The position numbers and the translations under genes were made by a program. From assembly GCA_965216885.1 (NCBI GenBank), contig OZ244209.1:3100001-3164000 (forward strand): a DNA stretch of 64,000 bases. Reading direction: 5' to 3'. Within the stretch, counting starts at the first letter, position 1; each line of letters starts with the position of its first letter. The notes below the pieces were generated by a model, which was not told where the DNA came from, ran no database searches, and worked only from the letters and a program-made list of their open reading frames with translations. Shown piece by piece: positions 8,578-18,343 of this stretch. This DNA is from CAYNJG01 sp965216885 (GTDB taxonomy: Bacteria > Planctomycetota > Planctomycetia > Pirellulales > Pirellulaceae).

Positions 8578-8796
8578 CCTCGCCAGTCAGCCCTGTGTTT
8601 TTTCGCGATCTCTTTGCTGGCGGATCTTCGAGCCATTGTCCGGCAGTCTGTCGACATCAGCTACGTGTCGCGAATTCTGCGTGATTCTTTGGCGACGGAA
8701 CCGTTCCTGCTCAATGCGGTTACATTCTGCTCAGTCGCAAGCCGGCTGACGCGAACAGTTCTCGACACATTGCTGGTCGATCGCGGTTTTGGGGTA

Positions 8797-8811
8797 CGGC
8801 ACAGCGTTTGC
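8797..8811 (+). promoter_or_regulatory. Sigma54-like element upstream of the second FHA gene
   Basis: CGGCAC-AGCGT-TTGC has one mismatch (first base) to the consensus and correct GG-N10-GC spacing. It lies 75 bases upstream of the ATG at 8887. Confidence 0.5.
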
Positions 8812-8886
8812 GATACCTACCGATTGATCCGTGCATCGTTGGCGGCTGAGTCAAGTTGCCACGAGATGCCAATTAAGGAGATCACC

Positions 8887-9333
8887 ATGCGAGTAGAACT
8901 ATATCGGCAGTGGATTTGGAAAGCCGGTGGGGAAAAGGTGCAGATCGAGAAGCCCGTTTTTGTTATCGGACGAGGTGAAGACTGCGATTTCCAGATTGAA
9001 GATTCTCTTGTTAGCCTACACCATTGTGAGATCACCCTCGATGACGACTGTTTGATGATCCGTGATCTTGCCAGTCGAAATGGCACCCTCGTCAATGGAA
9101 AGGCGATCCACTCGTTGACTCGTTTGAATCACAAAGACGGCATCTGCATTGGTTGCAGTATGCTAGATGTCAGGATTGGAGTGCCGCCGGGTATCTCAGT
9201 TCATTTCTCGCATCTATTCGAGCGTTTTGGCACATCTACAAGATCGATTTCTCGACAGAGCAGGCTTCCCAACCGGAGTCGATACCCGTCAGATATCGTG
9301 CAATTGTCGAAGACTCACCACTTCGAGATCTGA
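8887..9333 (+). CDS. FHA-domain protein (second copy)
   Basis: The 148-residue protein is an FHA domain with good consensus: VIGRGEDCDF, VSLHHCEI and DLASRNGTLVNGKAI within residues about 22-70, then a short non-conserved tail. The start at 8887 is fixed by an AAGGAG site seven bases upstream and by the sigma54-like element at 8797-8811; longer in-frame starts lie upstream of that element. It is a close paralogue of the FHA protein at 31720-32097: both begin MR-x-x-L-x-RQ-x-IW-x-AGGEK. It precedes a possible small membrane protein and a USP in the same direction, so phospho-signalling may be tied to stress output. Confidence 0.85.
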   Translation: MRVELYRQWIWKAGGEKVQIEKPVFVIGRGEDCDFQIEDSLVSLHHCEITLDDDCLMIRDLASRNGTLVNGKAIHSLTRLNHKDGICIGCSMLDVRIGVPPGISVHFSHLFERFGTSTRSISRQSRLPNRSRYPSDIVQLSKTHHFEI

Positions 9334-9373
9334 TCCTTTCAGCTTCTCTCCCACGAGCAACCAAGGGGTTCAA

Positions 9374-9541
9374 TTGATTCTCGTCCTTCAACTCGGTGTC
9401 CTAATTGCATTTGGTATAGGCACCGGCCTTGCGGCGATCGTGATTCGTGATTCGCTTGCTGATTTGCGCATGCTGAATCGGCGAATGCCAAGCATTCGAA
9501 ATCGCAAAACTAAGTATCCGCGCAGGAAGAACAGACGATAG
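9374..9541 (+). CDS. Possible small single-pass membrane protein
   Basis: A 55-codon frame opens with TTG at 9374, with AAGGGG about six bases upstream, and encodes one hydrophobic segment (LILVLQLGVLIAFGIGTGLA) followed by a strongly basic tail rich in Arg and Lys. This is an N-out, positive-inside layout. It fills most of the gap between the FHA and USP genes in the same direction. No family is recognised. The unusual start and short length keep confidence low. Confidence 0.35.
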   Translation: MILVLQLGVLIAFGIGTGLAAIVIRDSLADLRMLNRRMPSIRNRKTKYPRRKNRR

Positions 9542-9577
9542 GATCGGCAATCGAAATCGAAAGATTGGAGGCCGAAC

Positions 9578-10510
9578 TTGCAACGGTTCAAGAGCATCGT
9601 CGTCTCCGTTGACGCATCCCAGGGTTTGGGTGAAGCTACGCCTCATTCTGTGACGCGAGCCCTTCGAATCGGTCACGATACTGGTGCAGAAGTTCGCATT
9701 GTTGGCACGGTAGATGAGTTACCTCCGTTTTTGCGGAGGCTGCTTGACGCGAGCGATGCAGAATTGACTGCCGAGTACGACCGCAACCTTCGAGCTCTTA
9801 TCGACTCTATTCGAAACGTTGGCCCGACGGTCTCCCATGTGCTTAAACAGGGGCGTCCTTTTCTAGAATTGATCCGTGAGGTGGAACGGACGAATGCCAA
9901 TCTCTTAATCCGAGATATTTCTGAAGATCGTGACGCTCAGGAGGCGTTTTTCAGTGGGCTCGACATGCGGCTCGTCCGCAACTGCCCGTGTCCTGTTTGG
10001 ATGGTAAAGCGTGACCCATCCGGCTTCGAACACGTACTTGCAGCGGTCGATTTGCTGTCGGAGCGTGATGACGTCAAACGGACCAATTGCGAGATTTTGG
10101 ACGTCGCTCAATCAGTTGCACAGTCAGAGAATGGCGTACTGCACGTTATCGGTGCGGTCGAAGGACTTGGCAAACACGGTGAGCCGATTCTCAACAGGCT
10201 ACGTCCTGGTGATGCCGAAACTTACCTCAATGGATTGCAAGACGTGGCAGCCAACAACTTGCGTGAGCTGCTGCGAGGAGCAATCCCGCGGCCCACGCGA
10301 GAGAACGTCCGCGTCGAGGTTGGACATCCACCGGAAGTAATTCGGAACTACGCAAGAGAAATCGATGCGGACGTCATCGTCATGGGGACAGTGAACCGAA
10401 CGACCGTGCCATCGATGCTTGTCGGAAATACCGCTGAGCAGGTGCTCCACACAGTTCGAAGCTCTGTGCTTTGCGTGAAGCCGGCGGATTTCCGATCACC
10501 TCTATCGTAG
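9578..10510 (+). CDS. Tandem universal stress protein (UspA-type, two domains)
   Basis: The 310-residue protein holds two USP domains, residues about 1-145 and 150-305. The first ends with DMRLVRNCPCPVWMVKR; the second carries the ATP-binding G-2x-G-9x-G(S/T)-like region, seen as VMGTVNRT...MLVGNTAEQVL followed by SSVLCVKP. USPs are cytosolic alpha/beta proteins that bind ATP or other ligands and aid survival under starvation, low oxygen or osmotic stress. Translation should start at TTG 9578, with GGAGG six bases before. The USP at 10576-11499 starts the same way (MQRFKNIL) but on the opposite strand, so the two converge across a 65-base gap. Confidence 0.88.
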   Translation: MQRFKSIVVSVDASQGLGEATPHSVTRALRIGHDTGAEVRIVGTVDELPPFLRRLLDASDAELTAEYDRNLRALIDSIRNVGPTVSHVLKQGRPFLELIREVERTNANLLIRDISEDRDAQEAFFSGLDMRLVRNCPCPVWMVKRDPSGFEHVLAAVDLLSERDDVKRTNCEILDVAQSVAQSENGVLHVIGAVEGLGKHGEPILNRLRPGDAETYLNGLQDVAANNLRELLRGAIPRPTRENVRVEVGHPPEVIRNYAREIDADVIVMGTVNRTTVPSMLVGNTAEQVLHTVRSSVLCVKPADFRSPLS

Positions 10511-10575
10511 CGATCGGACCTAGCGACTACGGGCGCTTAGCTATTTCTACCCAGCCAATCATTGACAACTAATTT

Positions 10576-11499
10576 CTAGTCATTCATCAGCGGCGACGCG
10601 AAATCAGTCGGCTTCGCAGTTAGCACGGAGCATTCCACCCGCCGCATCACCTTCTCTGCCGTATTGCCGATGAGCAGGCCAGCAATACCAGTGTGTGCGA
10701 GCGTGCCCATAACAAGGACATCGGGTCCGACTTCATTCACAACGTTGATGATCTCATCATTCGGAACACCGGTACGCAGGTGGATTCGCTCGGCCTTAAC
10801 GCCGATGACGCTCGATTTCAGCACTTGCCGGACGCTATCGCGTGCAGCCGCTTCCACAGTCTTTTCGCAGTCAGAATACCGCTGCGTATATTCATCCTGA
10901 TTGCACATCGCATCAAAGGGCAGCTTCCATACACTTACGACGTGCAGTTCACTGTCGTCGCGGTAAGCCAATAGCGAAGCCATTTTCATGATCGATTCGT
11001 TGAGACGGAAACTCTTTCCCGTCGAGTCTGGATCAATGGCCACAACGATGCGATTGGTCTGTGGTTTCGCGTCTGGCTTCGTCAGCCAAAGTGGCACAGG
11101 ACAATAACGCAGCAATCGCATATCCAGACTGCCCAAGAACAAATCGTCGCTATCGGCGTTTGCATCCTTCATTAAGAGATCATGCCGTCCAACTTGCAGT
11201 TCGCGCATCAATTCGACCACCGGACGACCTCGTAGAGCTTTCGCTTCCGCAGAGACACCAAGGCGTTCGACGCTAGCGACGGCTGCCTTAAGCAGAGCCA
11301 GTCGAGCATCTGTTTCTGCATCTATGACTCTGTCCGTGGACGGCACTATGGCTGACAAGAAAGACGACGACGTGGGCACGACATTCACAATTGTGACTCG
11401 CCCCTCATTCCGCTGAGCCAACTTCGCCGCGCGATCAACAGCAGCTGTAGACTCCAGCATGGGATTGTGATGCACGAGAATGTTCTTGAATCGCTGCAA
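10576..11499 (-). CDS. Tandem universal stress protein (UspA-type)
   Basis: The 307-residue protein has two USP domains. The first contains the variant GSLDMRLLRYCPVPLWLTKP and the second VMGTLAHTGIAGLLIGNTAEKVM then CSVLTAKP, the probable nucleotide-binding loop. It uses TTG at 11499 with AGGAGGAG upstream. It begins 26 bases after the large mechanosensitive channel gene ends, so it is probably the third gene of the 15536-to-10576 operon (hypothetical protein, channel, USP). Co-expression with an osmotic safety valve points to an osmotic or stationary-phase stress function, which is inferred from context. Confidence 0.88.
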   Translation of the reverse strand: MQRFKNILVHHNPMLESTAAVDRAAKLAQRNEGRVTIVNVVPTSSSFLSAIVPSTDRVIDAETDARLALLKAAVASVERLGVSAEAKALRGRPVVELMRELQVGRHDLLMKDANADSDDLFLGSLDMRLLRYCPVPLWLTKPDAKPQTNRIVVAIDPDSTGKSFRLNESIMKMASLLAYRDDSELHVVSVWKLPFDAMCNQDEYTQRYSDCEKTVEAAARDSVRQVLKSSVIGVKAERIHLRTGVPNDEIINVVNEVGPDVLVMGTLAHTGIAGLLIGNTAEKVMRRVECSVLTAKPTDFASPLMND

Positions 11500-11525
11500 T
11501 ACCCACTCCTCCTGAATGAATCCGC

Positions 11526-14500
11526 CTATTCGCCCGGATCGTCTGTTGTGTATCCGTCCTGACCAACGGACTTCTTCTTGGTTCCGTTCGAGTTCAGAGT
11601 ATCCAAGAGCCTCGCCTGCTCCTTGGGAGTCGACCGAATGTGAATGTCCTGTTGAGGGAAAGCGATTTCGATCTGAGCTTCGCGGAAGGCCTTATCGATA
11701 TTCATGTGCAGCTGGTGAACGACATCGAGCCTTGATGGCATGTCTTTCATCGCGATGAAACACCGCAATGTAAAGTTCAGGCTGCTGGCTCCAAATTCTT
11801 CGAACGTTACAAGCGGCTTAGGGTCTTCGACGACTAGCGGGTGTTCTTCGGCTACTCGGCGAATGTTTTCAATTGTCTTTTCGGTATCCGAACCGTAAGC
11901 GACACCAACGTTGACGACGATACGATTGAACTGATCGGACAGTGTCCAGTTCAAGACTCGGCCGGTAATGAAATCCTTATTTGGAACGACATAGTCCTTG
12001 CGATCCCAGTTCGTAATCGTCGTTGCACGGATCTGAACTCGCGATACCGTGCCGCTGACATCGTCGACCGTCACGATATCTCCTACGCGAATCGGCCGCT
12101 CGAATAGGATAATGATACCCGCGACGAAATTGGCGAACATCTCCTGCAGACCAAACGCCAAGCCAAACGTCAACGCCGTCGCAAGCCACTGCACTTGGTT
12201 CCAGTGAATCCCGATTTTGCCGCAAGCCAAAATCAGTCCGACGAGAAAAATCAAATAACTCACGATCGTCGTGATCGCGTAGCGAACGGACGTTTCGATC
12301 GGAAGTCTCTGGAGTATCGAAATCTCCAGCACGCCGGGAATGTTTCTCGCTGATACGAGGGTGATCGCGAGGATCACGCATGAAAGGACAATATCGGCGA
12401 TCGTGACGGGATCAATCACATCGCGAGTCTTGAACGTAACGTCACCGGTGTCGTCAGGAACCATTTCTGTCTTTTGCACCGTGCTTTCCCAGAGTGGCCA
12501 CTGCTCCAGAAAGCCAAGCGCCGGCAAAACATCAACCCACGCAAACCAAATCCCAGCCAATGCTACGCCGACCATTACCGTTCGCAGCAAACTTTCCGAT
12601 TGGCTGATCTGCGCTCGAAGATCTTCGGCACTCGGCAATTCGTCCGCGATGACCGTCGCTGCTGTTTCGTCTTGGCTGGCTTGCAGCTGGGCCGCACGTC
12701 GTTGTCGAGCTTGTTCGATACTCAATCGACGTCTCTGGACCAAAAGCAGCCGTGATATGAATGCTGTGACAATGAGCACACCTCCAAGTAGGCACGCAGT
12801 AGCATAGAAACGCCAAGCAAGTTGTTGAGCCGTGTAGTAGTAACCGAAGAATGTTAGCCCGGCGAGCACCAAGGGCGACAGGACAATTAACCAATACCAA
12901 AATGGCTGCAAGCGGTTGATCCAGCCGCCCGCGTTTTGCGTAAGGAAGGCACTGAATGCACCTGACTGCGGATGAAGCACGCGACCAAGAAAATACGAAA
13001 GCACGATAGTCACCGCGACAAATGTCAGTCGCTCAAAGGTGTCTCGACCAAGTCCGGACGTACTGGAACTAAGCATCGCCGTTAGTAGTACCAGTGGTAG
13101 GCATATAAGCATTACCGCTCGAAGGTTTCTTCTCAAAAACTGAACGGATTTAGTTGGCCAGCCGAGGTGTGCTTCCGCAAGTCCATGTGGGCGACACGTC
13201 AAACGGAACAGTTCCAACGGAAGGTAGGCCACGGCAACACTGTACAAACCGTGTGACAAAGAGCTCGATACTTCGTTCGCGTTTTCAATTAACGATAGGC
13301 GCCAACTGATGAAAGCGATTAGCGCTGGCCACGGCAGTGCTGCAACAGCCGTGTACAAGAGTGTCTGCAGCGTAGGTCCAAACTGCGTGCAACTGCCCGA
13401 CTCCGCGATCTCACCGTATTCTCGAATGCGTTCGCGGAATAGGAATCGATTCCTTAGTAGCACGATCAATCCTAGTCCAGCGGCAACATACATCGCGATT
13501 CCGTCGCCAAAATCGGCCAACAGCGACTGTGATGCCTTCTGCCAACGCGATCGATCCAACAGCCACAGGTCGCCCTTATCGAACTCAAAACTCGACACCA
13601 GCGGAGCACTGCTTCGAACCCACAATATTCGTTCATCAATAAAGGCTTCGTATTCATTTAATTGATTAGAAAACTGTTGCTCTGTGTTCGACAAATCGAC
13701 CAGTGTCTGGAAATAGTCGTTCTGCGCTCGAATCAACGGCGCCAGCAGCTCGTTCCGTTTGTCGATTAGGGCGACGGCTTCATCGCGTACTAGAGACGTG
13801 GTTGGTGGTTCCAAAGCATCGTCGCGGCGAATCGTCTCGTCGAAATCTCTTGAGCGTTCTTCTTCCAGTTTGAGCCAAGTGAGCTGTGCGTCACTGACGA
13901 GTGGACTCCGGGCCGCCACCCTCGCCGAATAAACCGATGAGTTGGGGAGCTTGAGCTTCTGTTGGCGAAGCATCGTTCCCGTCGTGCTCGTGAGGCCGAT
14001 AGTCTTGACTTGATTCTTTGTGCTGTCGGCCTCCTTCTTCCAGTCATCGAGAAACGCACGCGACTCTGACAGTGATTTCTCCGCTTCTGCAATCAATCCA
14101 TTTAGTTTCTGATATTGCTTGGCCAAGTCGACATTGCGATCGGCAAGTGTTCGCAGGAGAGGATTCGTTTCCTTTTTTGCTTCCGACTGTGTGGCTGCGA
14201 GCTGCTTATTTGCTTCGTAGTCTCGACTTTTCCGAACTGCTGCTTGGACTAGCTGTAGCTCTAGGTCTACCGCGGCCAATTCGTTAACAGCAACGTCGCG
14301 CCGAAGTCGGGGAATATCAGCAACGTTTTCAGCGTCGAATAACGCAAGCTCTGCTTCCGCAGCGGGAATTTCGACTCCCAGCATCTGCCGCTGGGCCGTT
14401 CGTTCTGATTTTTTCGCGGCAGTCAACGCTTCAGAATCGCCGCCCGCCACGATTTGCTTGTTCGCCTCATCCAACAATTGCTTGGCTTCAACCAATCGCT

Positions 14501-15032
14501 CTCGCTTCTTCTTCGTCTCGGCCGTTCTCGTCGCGATATCAGCATCGGCTTTGCTGACCGCCTCGCGTGCCTGCTCGGCGCGTTTCTCCGTTTGGCTCAG
14601 CAGTGATTCAAGCTCCGGTAGCGTCGCGTTCGGATCAAGTTTTTGCGGAGCTGCATCCTTCAACGTCTTTGCCTTGGCTTTTAAGTCTTCAGCCCGCGTG
14701 GCAACCGTTTTTAGGGCAGCCTCGGATGTCGCAAGCTTCACTTCGAAAGCCGAAGCTTTCTTTGTTTGATCGATGGCAAGCTTCAGTAGGTCGGTGGTCT
14801 TTTTCTTTGTATCCTCGTCCAGATCTGCTGCCGCTTCCACTCGCTTCAACTCTTCTTCTAACGAAGAGGCGGAAGCCACCGGCTCGCTCACGGGAGAAAC
14901 TGGCAGCGATTCGGCCTCCTGAGCAAGCACGTTACAACTGAGTAGCAGCAGGCTAATCACCGTCAAGATGCAGGAAGTATGACGCGGCATAACAACTCGG
15001 CTTAGATGCATTGGTGTTTCGAAGTTGCTCAT
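11526..15032 (-). CDS. Large MscS-family mechanosensitive channel (MscK/MscM-like)
   Basis: The 1168-residue protein starts with an export signal (hydrophobic stretch then CNVLAQ), best if translation begins at the internal Met at 14990. Next come about 450 residues of Lys/Glu/Ala-rich coiled coil expected in the periplasm. From about residue 510 there are roughly ten membrane segments, and near 950-1010 the MscS core: GLQEMFANFVAGIIILFERPIR, a pore-lining and beta-domain signature, followed by the VGDIV...GTV beta segment. Length and order match MscK/MscM-type channels, which release solutes on hypo-osmotic shock. The gene lies 30 bases downstream of the 15063 hypothetical gene and is followed by a USP gene, forming one operon. 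The MscK family symbol is not certain. Confidence 0.88.
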   Translation of the reverse strand: MSNFETPMHLSRVVMPRHTSCILTVISLLLLSCNVLAQEAESLPVSPVSEPVASASSLEEELKRVEAAADLDEDTKKKTTDLLKLAIDQTKKASAFEVKLATSEAALKTVATRAEDLKAKAKTLKDAAPQKLDPNATLPELESLLSQTEKRAEQAREAVSKADADIATRTAETKKKRERLVEAKQLLDEANKQIVAGGDSEALTAAKKSERTAQRQMLGVEIPAAEAELALFDAENVADIPRLRRDVAVNELAAVDLELQLVQAAVRKSRDYEANKQLAATQSEAKKETNPLLRTLADRNVDLAKQYQKLNGLIAEAEKSLSESRAFLDDWKKEADSTKNQVKTIGLTSTTGTMLRQQKLKLPNSSVYSARVAARSPLVSDAQLTWLKLEEERSRDFDETIRRDDALEPPTTSLVRDEAVALIDKRNELLAPLIRAQNDYFQTLVDLSNTEQQFSNQLNEYEAFIDERILWVRSSAPLVSSFEFDKGDLWLLDRSRWQKASQSLLADFGDGIAMYVAAGLGLIVLLRNRFLFRERIREYGEIAESGSCTQFGPTLQTLLYTAVAALPWPALIAFISWRLSLIENANEVSSSLSHGLYSVAVAYLPLELFRLTCRPHGLAEAHLGWPTKSVQFLRRNLRAVMLICLPLVLLTAMLSSSTSGLGRDTFERLTFVAVTIVLSYFLGRVLHPQSGAFSAFLTQNAGGWINRLQPFWYWLIVLSPLVLAGLTFFGYYYTAQQLAWRFYATACLLGGVLIVTAFISRLLLVQRRRLSIEQARQRRAAQLQASQDETAATVIADELPSAEDLRAQISQSESLLRTVMVGVALAGIWFAWVDVLPALGFLEQWPLWESTVQKTEMVPDDTGDVTFKTRDVIDPVTIADIVLSCVILAITLVSARNIPGVLEISILQRLPIETSVRYAITTIVSYLIFLVGLILACGKIGIHWNQVQWLATALTFGLAFGLQEMFANFVAGIIILFERPIRVGDIVTVDDVSGTVSRVQIRATTITNWDRKDYVVPNKDFITGRVLNWTLSDQFNRIVVNVGVAYGSDTEKTIENIRRVAEEHPLVVEDPKPLVTFEEFGASSLNFTLRCFIAMKDMPSRLDVVHQLHMNIDKAFREAQIEIAFPQQDIHIRSTPKEQARLLDTLNSNGTKKKSVGQDGYTTDDPGE

Positions 15033-15062
15033 TCGAGCCAGAAGTGCGGAATGAGTAGATCG

Positions 15063-15536
15063 CTAATCTTTCTGGCGGAAGAATCTCAACAACCCCTTTT
15101 CTTCTTTAGGGGGCGCACTGACATCGGGTTCGTCATCAGTCAAATGTTCTTTAGCCTGCAGGAGTATACGGTTTACCTGAGCGTCGTAATGTTTAAGAAC
15201 CGTTTTCTTGAGCCGCTGCCGTTCCTCGATTGGCAAGACCTTCAGCGCTGACTCTGAGATGACCTCGCACGGCTCGAAGACGTAGAAGAAGTTCTCGATG
15301 TCATGCGAACGATCTACTCGCTCGGCAATCGTGACGTTCTCTTCACCATCAACAGTGGATAAATATTCAATCACAGGGACCAGTCCGTGTTCCACAAGCT
15401 TGTAGATACGCAAGTCGAAGCAGTGTTCGCCGAACGATGTAATCGTCGGCTCGCTTGTCGCGTGAGCGATCACCTCACCAATGAACGAGATCTCTTTTCC
15501 ATTGGTCGGAACTATCTGGATTTCTTCAATCGCCAT
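15063..15536 (-). CDS. Hypothetical protein, first gene of the channel operon
   Basis: This 157-residue protein starts MAIEEIQIVP behind a good AAGGAG site. It has no signal or membrane segment. The middle reads as beta strands with a conserved-looking YKLVEHGLVPVIEYLST stretch. The last 40 residues are acidic then basic and end in FFRQKD. I do not recognise a family. It leads the operon with the MscS-type channel and a USP, and a sigma54-like element lies about 85 bases upstream, so a role in the same stress response is likely. Confidence 0.7.
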   Translation of the reverse strand: MAIEEIQIVPTNGKEISFIGEVIAHATSEPTITSFGEHCFDLRIYKLVEHGLVPVIEYLSTVDGEENVTIAERVDRSHDIENFFYVFEPCEVISESALKVLPIEERQRLKKTVLKHYDAQVNRILLQAKEHLTDDEPDVSAPPKEEKGLLRFFRQKD

Positions 15537-15620
15537 CTAAAACACTCCTTGATCTGAGAAGCCTCCTAGTCGAACCTCACAGTTCGCCAATTTGGCTGGA
15601 AATGGCAAAAGATAATAAAG

Positions 15621-15635
15621 CACGTGCCATGCCAG
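15621..15635 (-). promoter_or_regulatory. Weak sigma54-like element upstream of the channel operon
   Basis: On the minus strand the sequence is TGGCAT-GGCAC-GTGC, two mismatches from consensus but with the GG-N10-GC spacing. It resembles the element at 18273-18287 (TGGCAT-N5-GTGCTT), so it may be a subtype. Confidence 0.4.
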
Positions 15636-15932
15636 ACTACGAAATCAGTTGTAATCGCCACCGCCCTGACGCTGCGACACCAACAACTCGCGCTTAGGTG
15701 CCAACATATGTCAGACATGGCCAAAAGTTAACCGGACGAGAATCGCCCAGCGATGGAGGATTCAAGCTTGATTTCCATATCACAGGCGCAGGCCTGTTCA
15801 AGCCGGCGGCATAACATGTGCTGCTTGCCCGAAAATCGACAGTTCGGCAGTATCGGCTTGCTGTGTTCACGACATGAGAGTGCTCCCGTTGGCAACTACG
15901 ACAGGAAGCAACCACCCCAACGAGAGTTAGTG

Positions 15933-18170
15933 ATGAGTCTTTCCCGGGAAGTAAAACCAAACCAAAGTGCAAGCCGCACGCCACCGTCGCAACAAGTTGA
16001 TGAGAAGTTTGGGACCTTTGGAGGTGTCTTTGCTCCTTGTACTCTGACGATCCTCGGCGTCATCATGTTCCTGCGATTTGGGCAAGTCGTGGGACAAGCA
16101 GGCCTGATTCAAGCGATCTTGATCGTTTGCCTCGCCAAGGTAATCACGGCTCTCACCAGTCTGTCGCTATCGGCAATCGCGACCAACACACGTGTGAAAG
16201 GTGGCGGTGCTTATTACCTGATTTCTCGAAGTCTGGGTGTCGAGTACGGCGGAGCGATCGGGTTGGTGTTCTTCTTGGCACAAGCAATCTCGGTCGCGAT
16301 GTACGCCATTGGTTTTACCGAGGCCTTTTTGGCAACGTTTCCCGGAATCGGCCTTTCGATGGTCGTCGTGGCCAGCGTCGTTAACGTGGTCATCTTCGTT
16401 TGCGTGATGATTGGAGCTGGCTGGGCGATCAAGCTCCAATACTTCATTCTTGCCGTGCTCGTTGCTTCGATCGCGTCGTTCTTCTTCGGAGCATTCGGCT
16501 ACGCGAGCACCGAAACGCTTACGTCGAATTTGCAGCCTTCCTACCTCGAAGGCCAAAGCGTGTTCACCATGTTTGCGCTCTTCTTTCCGGCGGTCACTGG
16601 AATTATGGCAGGTGCCAACATGTCCGGCGACTTACGAGATCCCGCGAAGTCGATTCCCACGGGAACTCTGACCGCCGTATTTGCGACTGCCGTTGTTTAC
16701 GTCGCGATGGCAGTTGCGCTTGCCGCTGCTGCACCGCAATCGTCGCTTGTCGAAAACAATCTAATCGTAAGCCAATTGGCATGGTCGCCCGGACTCGTTA
16801 CCGCTGGGGTTTTCGCTGCAACGCTGTCTTCCGCGCTTGGAAGCATGTTGGGAGCTCCCCGAATCCTTCAGGCGTTAGCGGGAGATGAAATTTACGCACA
16901 GCTTCGCTACTTCGCGGTGGGCAGTGGTCCGAATCGCGAGCCTCGACGAGCGATCGTGCTGACGTTTATCGTGTCGGCACTTTGCATCGTTTTTGGCAAC
17001 TTGAACGCCATCGCGCCGGTGATAACGATGGCATTTATGATCACATATGGAACGCTGAATCTCGCGACCTTCTACGAGTCGGTCACCCACAACCCGAGCT
17101 ATCGCCCGCGTTTTCGCTACAGCCATTGGTCCACGGCACTTGCTGGAGCGATCGGTTGTTTTGGCGTCATGTTTCTTATCTCGTGGCAGGCTGCAATCGC
17201 ATCGATTGCCGGGATGTTCGCTCTGCATCGCTTCATTGCACTTCGTAAGATGAAGACGCGATGGGGGGACGTCAAAAGTGGCGTTGTGTTTGAGAAGACG
17301 CGGCGAAACCTGCTGCAGTTGCAACAACAGTACTACCACCCGAAAAATTGGCGTCCGATTGTGCTTGCCCTTAGCGGCGGCGCTTGGAGTCGTCAGCACC
17401 TCGCGGTCTATGGCCACTGGCTCACGTCCGGTCATGGCGTGCTTACTTTGGCTCAGGTCGTTCCCGGATCGATTGAGGAAATGTCCGACCGCCGCGATGG
17501 ACAGGAAACCATCCTTCAGAACTTCATCGTTGACTCGGAAATCGATGCGTTCCCTGTGGTCGTTTGTGCTTCGGACCTCGCCGATGGAATTCGTTGGCTC
17601 ATCCAATGCCACGGAATCGGTGGAATGCGACCGAATACCGTATTGTTTGGCTGGCCCAACGACGAGGAGCGATTCAACTCGTTCGGGGGTCTCCTACGTA
17701 CAGTCAATCAGCTCGGCAAGAGCACGATTGCGATTCGATGTGAGGAGGATGTCGCAAACCCTTGGGAACCCGATTCGGGTACCATCGATGTGTGGTGGCG
17801 TGGTGAGAAGAACGGCGGCCTGATGCTACTACTTGCTCACCTTCTGCGTCAGAATCTTGCGTGGCGGCATCATAGGGTTCGCCTTCTGCGAGTCATCGAT
17901 GCCGAAGAAGGCCGCGAGTCTGTCCAGCAACACTTGGTCGAACTGACTCAGAAGGCACGCATCGAAGCAAGCACGCTCGTGATTGTTTCCGACGGTCCAG
18001 CCACTGCGATTCGTCGTGAGTCGGAGAATGCCGCCGTGGTTTTTCTTGGCATGGCGTCTCCATCTAACGGCAACGAAACTGACTTTTGTCAGCGAATGCA
18101 AGACTTGGTTGGGGGACTGCCGACTGTGATATTCGTCGAGAGCGCAGGTGACATGTCGTTGGAATCCTAA
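15933..18170 (+). CDS. APC/SLC12-type cation-chloride cotransporter-like permease
   Basis: The 745-residue protein begins at the Met at 15933 (an upstream in-frame Met at 15753 would add an implausible non-hydrophobic leader). After FGTFGGVFAPCTLTILGVIM come about twelve membrane segments through residue about 450, with the SLC12/APC signatures GGAYYLISRSLGVEYGGAIG and FALFFPAVTGIMAGANMSGD. Residues about 480-745 form a soluble C-terminal region like that of Na-K-Cl cotransporters. Substrate is probably K+ or Na+ with Cl-, or amino acids; the sequence does not decide. A weak sigma54-like element (CGGCAT-AACAT-GTGC) lies at 15807-15821. A single-domain USP follows after 173 bases. Confidence 0.82.
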   Translation: MSLSREVKPNQSASRTPPSQQVDEKFGTFGGVFAPCTLTILGVIMFLRFGQVVGQAGLIQAILIVCLAKVITALTSLSLSAIATNTRVKGGGAYYLISRSLGVEYGGAIGLVFFLAQAISVAMYAIGFTEAFLATFPGIGLSMVVVASVVNVVIFVCVMIGAGWAIKLQYFILAVLVASIASFFFGAFGYASTETLTSNLQPSYLEGQSVFTMFALFFPAVTGIMAGANMSGDLRDPAKSIPTGTLTAVFATAVVYVAMAVALAAAAPQSSLVENNLIVSQLAWSPGLVTAGVFAATLSSALGSMLGAPRILQALAGDEIYAQLRYFAVGSGPNREPRRAIVLTFIVSALCIVFGNLNAIAPVITMAFMITYGTLNLATFYESVTHNPSYRPRFRYSHWSTALAGAIGCFGVMFLISWQAAIASIAGMFALHRFIALRKMKTRWGDVKSGVVFEKTRRNLLQLQQQYYHPKNWRPIVLALSGGAWSRQHLAVYGHWLTSGHGVLTLAQVVPGSIEEMSDRRDGQETILQNFIVDSEIDAFPVVVCASDLADGIRWLIQCHGIGGMRPNTVLFGWPNDEERFNSFGGLLRTVNQLGKSTIAIRCEEDVANPWEPDSGTIDVWWRGEKNGGLMLLLAHLLRQNLAWRHHRVRLLRVIDAEEGRESVQQHLVELTQKARIEASTLVIVSDGPATAIRRESENAAVVFLGMASPSNGNETDFCQRMQDLVGGLPTVIFVESAGDMSLES

Positions 18171-18272
18171 AACCGAGAGCAGTCATTGCTCGCTGTGACC
18201 ATTTCTTACCCTTGCGATGTATAGAGCGGCAGGCCAGGAGCGAAAAGCTGGCTGGAGTTGCCCAGCTGTCGG

Positions 18273-18287
18273 TGGCATACCACGTGC
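18273..18287 (+). promoter_or_regulatory. Weak sigma54-like element upstream of the small USP gene
   Basis: TGGCAT-ACCAC-GTGC has two mismatches to consensus but keeps GG-N10-GC. It sits 56 bases upstream of the ATG at 18344 and shares the variant TGGCAT-N5-GTGCTT with the element at 15621-15635. Confidence 0.4.
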
Positions 18288-18343
18288 TTCGCAGAGCTAC
18301 TACTCCGTCCAGTAGCGAACTCAATTCCGAAAGATCATGAGAG

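Noticed and set aside
12340..12807. Plus-strand reading frame inside the MscS-type channel gene
   Set aside because: Composition and overlap show it is antisense to a well-supported gene.
16875..17612. 245-codon minus frame inside the SLC12-type gene
   Set aside because: Antisense to a transporter with clear family motifs; residue content is not protein-like.
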